Of a stretch of DNA of 64,000 nucleotides, positions 59,193 to 64,000 are shown piece by piece. Within the stretch, counting starts at the first letter, position 1, and each line of letters starts with the position of its first letter. The DNA is from Cheiracanthium punctorium (Eukaryota; Arthropoda; Arachnida; Araneae; Cheiracanthiidae). The DNA is taken from assembly GCA_038373885.1 (NCBI GenBank), contig JAWZYV010014412.1, forward strand, positions 5,001-69,000, in the 5' to 3' direction. Under the pieces are notes generated by a model. The model saw nothing but the letters and a program-made list of their open reading frames with translations, searched no databases and had not been told where the DNA came from. Both the position numbers and the translations under genes were made by a program.

Positions 59193-59531
59193 CCCTTTAA
59201 CGCGCAGTGTTCCCTCTCTGAGAACACCAAACTCTGACGTTTTGACTGTTGCCAGTCACGAAGAATAGATTTGATTTCTATAAAAATAGTTGCGGGTGAC
59301 ATAGCTCCACGAGAATCCTTTACTTTTTAGCACGTCATTTTCCATAAAAAATTGTCACGATTATTTTTAACAGCTCTGTGTCGGCACAGCCAGCTGTCGT
59401 CAAAAAGAAGTCTCTAGATCTGTGGCAGGTGATGAACGTTTCGATCGTCCGCCATCTTTCTGGTAGTTAAGTCGAGCGATGGCAACGGCTGCCCTTTTTT
59501 CAGCATTGGGAAAGAGTTGCGCCTCAAAGGG
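59193..59531. mobile_element. piggyBac-type MITE, 339 bp
   Basis: TTAA at 59189-59192 and 59532-59535 flanks the ends CCCTTTAACGCGCAG and, mirrored, CCCTTTGAGGCGCAAC. The inner right part (GATGGCAACGGCTGCC, TTTTTTCAGCATTGGG) is shared with the foldback at 22959-23207. No coding signal is present. Confidence 0.85.
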
Positions 59532-59794
59532 TTAAATGAAGCCCCTTCCAAAAAAAAAAAAAGAGCTTTTGTTGATGTAGAAGCATTGTTGTGTATCTGC
59601 ATTAACTAAGATGTTTGTTTTGCTCGTGCGTTATGATAGGTCTGCCACAGGTTTATCTGTCTGGGGAGGCTTCCTGGAGCGGATGACTTTTTAAGGGGTT
59701 ATATTTACAGAAGACTCAACCATGACATTGCATTCGGAAGTGATATGAAATGCTCTAAGATTAAATTTAGTATGGAAGTTTTAATTCGACGTGC

Positions 59795-59966
59795 CGTTCG
59801 GGTTGTGTAGTGCCTAAAGAACCATTCTACCATATCACGGGTCCGGGTTCAATTAATGCTGGTCCACTTACTAGTTGCCTCCGTAATAAAGTGTCCTAGA
59901 ATTCCGGCCTAGTGGTTCCAATGCTTATACGGCAAGTGGCCGCCATTTGAAAAAAAAAAAAAAAAT
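59795..59966 (+). mobile_element. tRNA-derived SINE with poly(A) tail
   Basis: A B-box-like GGGTTCAATTAAT (about 59846) follows a plausible but degenerate A box near 59808-59820. The body contains TGGTTCCAATGCTTATACGG and ends in a run of about 15 A (59950-59965). It does not obviously share its body with the SINE at 9540-9775, so it may be a second family. Confidence 0.6.
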
Positions 59967-60022
59967 GTTTTAACCCGACAGTTTATGCTAACCATATCAT
60001 CTGTGCTGTTTCAGATAGTCAG

Positions 60023-61683
60023 TGTTCCCGCACATACGCACCCAGTGACGCACTTTGAGTGGCGCTCCAGTCACTTGGACTCCCCGACAATCTGAACTTT
60101 ATAGACACTACACATACCAGGGCTGCCAGATTTGGCTAATATTAGCCAATTTAGCTATTTTTGATCACGATTGGCTAGAAAATTTGTAAAGAAAATAGCC
60201 AACCTGATTTTGGCTAATTTTTGGCTATTTTTTATCGTGGTTGCTCGAAATTGGTTAATATTATCTAATTTGGTCATTTTTTAAGCTTATTTGAGTCGAT
60301 AAATTTTTTGAAGAAATTGTCAAACTATTTAGCCTTAGCAGGAAGGAAAATTCAGTTACCTCAACCAACTCCAACACTGAGGCTGAAAGAGGAAGGTGAG
60401 GTCATGTGTCACGCCTATAAAAATCATGTCATTACCCTTGACCTCTGACAGAGGGTTGTTGTGTTGCGTTGGTGCCCGGTGCGGCCCTGTTTGATGCCCC
60501 ATTCTTTCCGAATTTTGGCATTAGGGTATGCTGCTGCCGCCCCTTTATTTTTTATTTTATTGCTTGCATATTTTTTTTTTTTAATTCGCCGCCAGTGACG
60601 GACTGTCACCGTCACCTTGCAGTTACATATATCTACATTTTTTATTTATTTTAGATATGTTACATTAAATTTTATGTTCACATAGCAACAGTTGGAATAA
60701 TTTATATATTTAGGTTGTTTTTAACTAATATTAATGCGCCGTAAGACAAAGGATGAAAATTTTCATGCTGTGTAAATGAATTAAGTTTTATTTCTAAAGT
60801 TGGTCAGAACATTTTGAAAAAAATACGTTCATATTTTATACTCTAAATTTGCTTGTATAGACCAAGCGTGCATCCTGAGGGGGCTGCTTCCCCTCCCTCG
60901 AAATCTGACTACTTTTGTGTTTTTGGTAAACTACATATATCTTATAATTCTTAACTACATTTACTTAAATTACTATTTGATAGACAGCTCCCACTCCGAA
61001 AATAAATGGGAATTCTTACTAATATGGGAGTTAGTAATATACTAATATGGGAGTAATTCTTACTAATATTCTTACTGGGGAATTCTTACTAATATAGGCA
61101 GAATTCCCCAGTCTGTACGTATTTATTATACAGTATGAGGAATTGTTGATTAATTATTAGGTACATATTCTGTTCATTTGCTTAATTGTATGACCAATTT
61201 TTTTTTCTTTGAGGGTTGAACTTGTATGGAATTCAAGAGCAGAAAATAGAACTTTCTCTTTAAAATTTTAAACAAATGTTTTAAATCAAAAGATTTTGAG
61301 AGAAACTCTCCCCCTCCCATGTAAAAAACGTGTTCATACTCTATTCCAACTTCAAATTCTCCAAAGCTTTATTAAAAATCCAAAAGATGGCGCTGCAATC
61401 ACAGGTTTGGCTATTTTTGGCTAATTTTCAGAGGCAATTTGGCTATTTTCATAAATTTTGATCTGACAACCCTGACACATACGCATTACAACCGCACGAC
61501 CTGATGGTCGACTACTGTTGGCTCCTTAGCCAATACGCACTCCGCAGAATTATTTTCTTCATGTTTTGTAGTATTTGTAAATATTTACTTATTGCAACCA
61601 AGATTCAATTATAGATTTTTGCATTTATACAAAGTTCGCATATTCTTTATTGATAAAACACACCACTAAGCAACGACGCAACA
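60023..61683 (+). mobile_element. Probable BEL/Pao 5' LTR, interrupted by a hAT
   Basis: TGTTCCCGCACATACGC at 60023 and CAACGACGCAACA ending at 61683 give TG...CA edges. They are followed by TTTTTTGGAGGCACCGGCG, a plausible start of the internal region, and by gag at 61813. Subtracting the 1357-bp hAT and one 8-bp duplication leaves an LTR of about 296 bp, a normal size for BEL. The 3' LTR lies outside or is lost, so the edges cannot be confirmed. Confidence 0.5.
60118..61474. mobile_element. Non-autonomous hAT element, 1357 bp
   Basis: The ends CAGGGCTGCCAGAT and ATCTGACAACCCTG are inverted repeats flanked by a perfect 8-bp duplication ACACATAC (60110-60117 and 61475-61482). Both subtermini carry repeated TTTGGCTA / TAGCCAA motifs (60131-60260 and 61407-61447), probable transposase-binding sites. 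The interior has no transposase; short ORFs at 60424-60654 are chance. A patch at 61010-61105 repeats GGGAATTCTTACTAATAT. Confidence 0.92.
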
Positions 61684-61812
61684 TTTTTTGGAGGCACCGG
61701 CGAGATTAACTGATGAACGGACTGGAAAAAAGATAAGTACTCTTTCCTTTTGCAATAGTTTGTCTTTGGTTTTGATCGCAAGTAATTTCACATTCTTTCC
61801 ATTACACGCGTA

Positions 61813-62583
61813 ATGGATGACAAAAACAAAACAATAAATTCAGCGGAAGATGCCAAGAAAAACGCAATTATTCTCCGAGGCAGAGCGAAAGGAGCTCTGA
61901 CCCGCATTTACAATTACATCAACAATGAAAATCAGACATTAAAAAAAAATGATCTTAACAACAAGATCGAAAAACTTGAATCAATATATAATGATTTTGA
62001 CAAAGCGGACGCAAATCTTCCTCTAGAACAATCAGAAATGGAAGAATTTGAAGATAAATATTACGAAACCAAAGCCAAACTACAAGACGCTCTTGAAAAA
62101 TTATGCATTAATAATATCAGTACTATAAATTTTGCATCTAGTAATTCTAATACTAACGGCCAAATCAACAATTTTAAACTACCGAGAGTGAATATTCAGT
62201 CATTTAATGGCAATTACAAAGACTGGCCTTCATTTAAAGATTTATATACATCATTAGTTCATAATAATGATAGTTTGTCAACCATTCAGAAATTTTCATA
62301 TTTAAGAGGCCTATTACTTGACGAACCTGCAGCTATAATCAAACACATTCCAATTTCCGAAGCTAGTTACAAAGAAGCCTGGGATAAGCTTCTGAGTAGA
62401 TACGATCGGAAAAAACAAATAATTTCTTCTTTAGTTCAAACATTTTTTGATCAACCAGCTTTCAATCAGGTAAATGCTATTAATCTGCGAAGCCTTGCCG
62501 ATGTTTCCGACGAGGTAATTCGCGGACTTAAATCAATAGACACACAAGCTAATTCTAGAGACATTTGGCTCATTTATATATTA
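61813..62583 (+). pseudogene. BEL/Pao retrotransposon gag, N-terminal part (DUF1759)
   Basis: ATG at 61813 opens a frame with about 257 element-derived codons. The first ~100 residues are charged and helical (likely coiled coil: NNKIEKLESIYNDFDKAD). The DUF1759 core follows at about residues 122-240, with LPRVNIQSFNGNYKDWPSF, SLSTIQKFSYLRGLLLDEPA, SYKEAWDKLLSRYDR and RSLADVSDEVIRGLK, a layout typical of BEL/Pao Gag. Gag would form the cytoplasmic particle that packages element RNA. After RDIWLIYILLAE the frame enters a Helitron at 62584 and stops at 62706, so zinc knuckles, protease, reverse transcriptase and integrase are missing from the window. The intact stretch before the break suggests the Helitron entered a fairly young copy. 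Confidence 0.9.
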
Positions 62584-64000
62584 CTAGCTGAAGTACCCGT
62601 CCTTGACGGGTTAGTGAATGCAAATTTCCAAAAAGTAAGAACTTTCGTCAGCATTGTAGGAGTACACAGAATGGATGTAGTATGTTGCCAAAGTAAAGAA
62701 AACTAAGTTATAATTTTTATGTATTGTTAAACTATTACATGTTAGAGAGTAACTAAGTAATATCATTTCATTCGCTTTAGTCGTAATTATGTGATGCGCG
62801 AACGCATATTTACGCATATTGAAATAATTTTCGCAAAATCTCAAAATCTAATCAACATTTTTGAAAAATTTGAAGCCTAGAATTTAAGTTGAGTGACAAC
62901 CTATCCTGTCACCCAATTTCGTTTCATTCCCTGTAGTCTTTATTTCGTGATGCTGGAACAAAATTTCAGCATTTTAAAACGATTTTCGCAAAATCTCAAA
63001 AGTAATCAAAATATTTTAAAAATTCAACGACTTTAAATTAAGATTAGCAACTACCTATCATATCACTAAATTTCGTATCATTCGTATTAGTCGTTATTAC
63101 GTGATGTTTGAAGAAATATAAACGTATTTTGAGAGAATTTTCACAAAATCTCAAAATCTAATAAAAATGTTTAAAAAATTGGACACCTGTAAATTATGTT
63201 GAGCAACCATCTATCATGTGACCAAATTTCATATCATTCGCTTTAGTCGTCATTACGTAATGCGGGAACAAAGATTCACTCAGTTTTAAACGATTTTCGC
63301 AAAATCTCGAAATCTGATCGATTTTTTTTTAATTAGATGCTAATAGTTTAAGGTGAGTGACCACCTATCATTTCACCAAATATCATTTTTTCACCTTTGC
63401 AGTTATTACGTGATGTGCGAACACAAATTTACGCAGTTTGAAATGATTTTGGCAAAATTTCAAAATCTAATCAAGATTTTTTAAAAATTCGACGACAATG
63501 TTTTAAGTTGAGTGACCACCTATCATGGCACCCAATTTCATATCATTCGCTTCAGTCGTTTTTACGTGATGCTTGAACACAAATTTACGCAGTTTGAAAG
63601 GATTTTCGCAAAATCTCAAAATCCAATCAGATTTTTTTAAAAATTGGACGCCTATGTTTTAAGTTGAGTGACCACCTATCATGACACCCAATTTCATATC
63701 ATTCGCTTCAGTCGTTTTTGCGTGATGCTTGAACACAAATTTACGCAGTTTGAAACGATTTTCGCAAAATCTGAAAATCTAATCAAGATTTTTTAAAAAT
63801 TGGACGCCTATGTTTTAAGTTGAGTGACCACCTATCATGACACCCAATTTCATATCATTCTCTTCAGTCGTTTTTGCGTGATGCTTGAACACAAATTTAC
63901 GCAGTTTGAAACGATTTTCGCAAAATCTGAAAATCTAATCAAGATTTTTTAAAAATTCGACGCCTATGTTTTAAGTTGAGTGACCACCTATCATGACACC
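62584..64000 (-). mobile_element. Helitron F, 3' end and array, runs off the window
   Basis: On the minus strand the end is a perfect 7-bp hairpin ACCCGTC / GACGGGT, then ACTTCAGCTAG|T, at 62584. The terminal part (TACTTCAGCTAG) is shared with Helitron D. Inward from the end is a tandem array to the window edge. The 5' end is outside the window. The element interrupts the BEL gag. Confidence 0.8.
62740..64000 (-). repeat. Tandem array of ~155-bp monomers, at least 8 units
   Basis: Units read GAGTGACCACCTATCATG, ACACCCAATTTCATATCATT, CGCTTCAGTCGTTTTTACG, TGATGCTTGAACACAAATTT, ACGCAGTTTGAAACGATTTT, CGCAAAATCTCAAAATCTAA and AAAAATTGGACGCCTATG. The CACCTATCATG block lies near 62900, 63054, 63208, 63363, 63519, 63675, 63832 and 63987. 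Units near the left, at the element end, are the most diverged; those toward the right are nearly identical, showing recent local amplification. The array continues past the window. Confidence 0.93.

Noticed and set aside
62584..62706. Gag C-terminus extending to 62706
   Set aside because: Codons after 62583 are Helitron terminal sequence shared with 32774 onwards, not part of gag.

Overview
The window looks like a gene-poor, AT-rich piece of an animal nuclear genome, most likely an arthropod (inference only). The reasons are the mix of BEL/Pao, hAT, piggyBac, mariner and Helitron sequence, GGGGCGTAGCC-type hAT MITEs, tRNA-derived SINEs, long (TA)n tracts and the near absence of long ORFs. 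I found no host gene I can support, no structural RNA gene and no prokaryote-type operon.

Three protein-coding relics are recognisable, all transposon-derived and all broken: a hAT/DUF4371 transposase (+ strand, 17718-20265), a piggyBac/PGBD4-like transposase (- strand, 44356-46712) and the start of a BEL/Pao gag (+ strand, 61813-62583).

Layout. 1-9.8 kb: a dispersed 1-kb repeat, a mariner MITE, a ~155-bp satellite array sharing sequence with that MITE, an 870-bp hAT element with perfect 8-bp target duplications, Helitron 5' ends and a SINE. 10.0-15.2 kb: a long-inverted-repeat element split by a 4.6-kb hAT with perfect 8-bp duplications, itself holding smaller MITEs. 16.9-22.5 kb: the hAT transposase relic, interrupted by a TTAA-flanked MITE. 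23.3-35.3 kb: a head-to-tail run of minus-strand Helitrons, two of whose junctions have no spacer, carrying an 81-bp array and an array of CCATCTAGTGG units. 36.5-42.8 kb: monomer relics, a plus-strand Helitron and two more copies of the 1-kb repeat. 44.2-47.2 kb: a complete but damaged piggyBac with a hAT inserted in its ORF. 47-59 kb: mostly unassigned AT-rich sequence with scattered MITEs. 60.0-64.0 kb: a BEL/Pao element with a hAT inside its LTR and a Helitron cutting its gag, the Helitron carrying a ~155-bp tandem array to the window edge.

The main value of the window is a readable nesting history supported by target-site duplications: 9-bp duplications at three copies of one MITE family, TTAA at piggyBac elements, TA at mariner, 8-bp duplications at many hATs, and CTAG/TC junctions between Helitrons.
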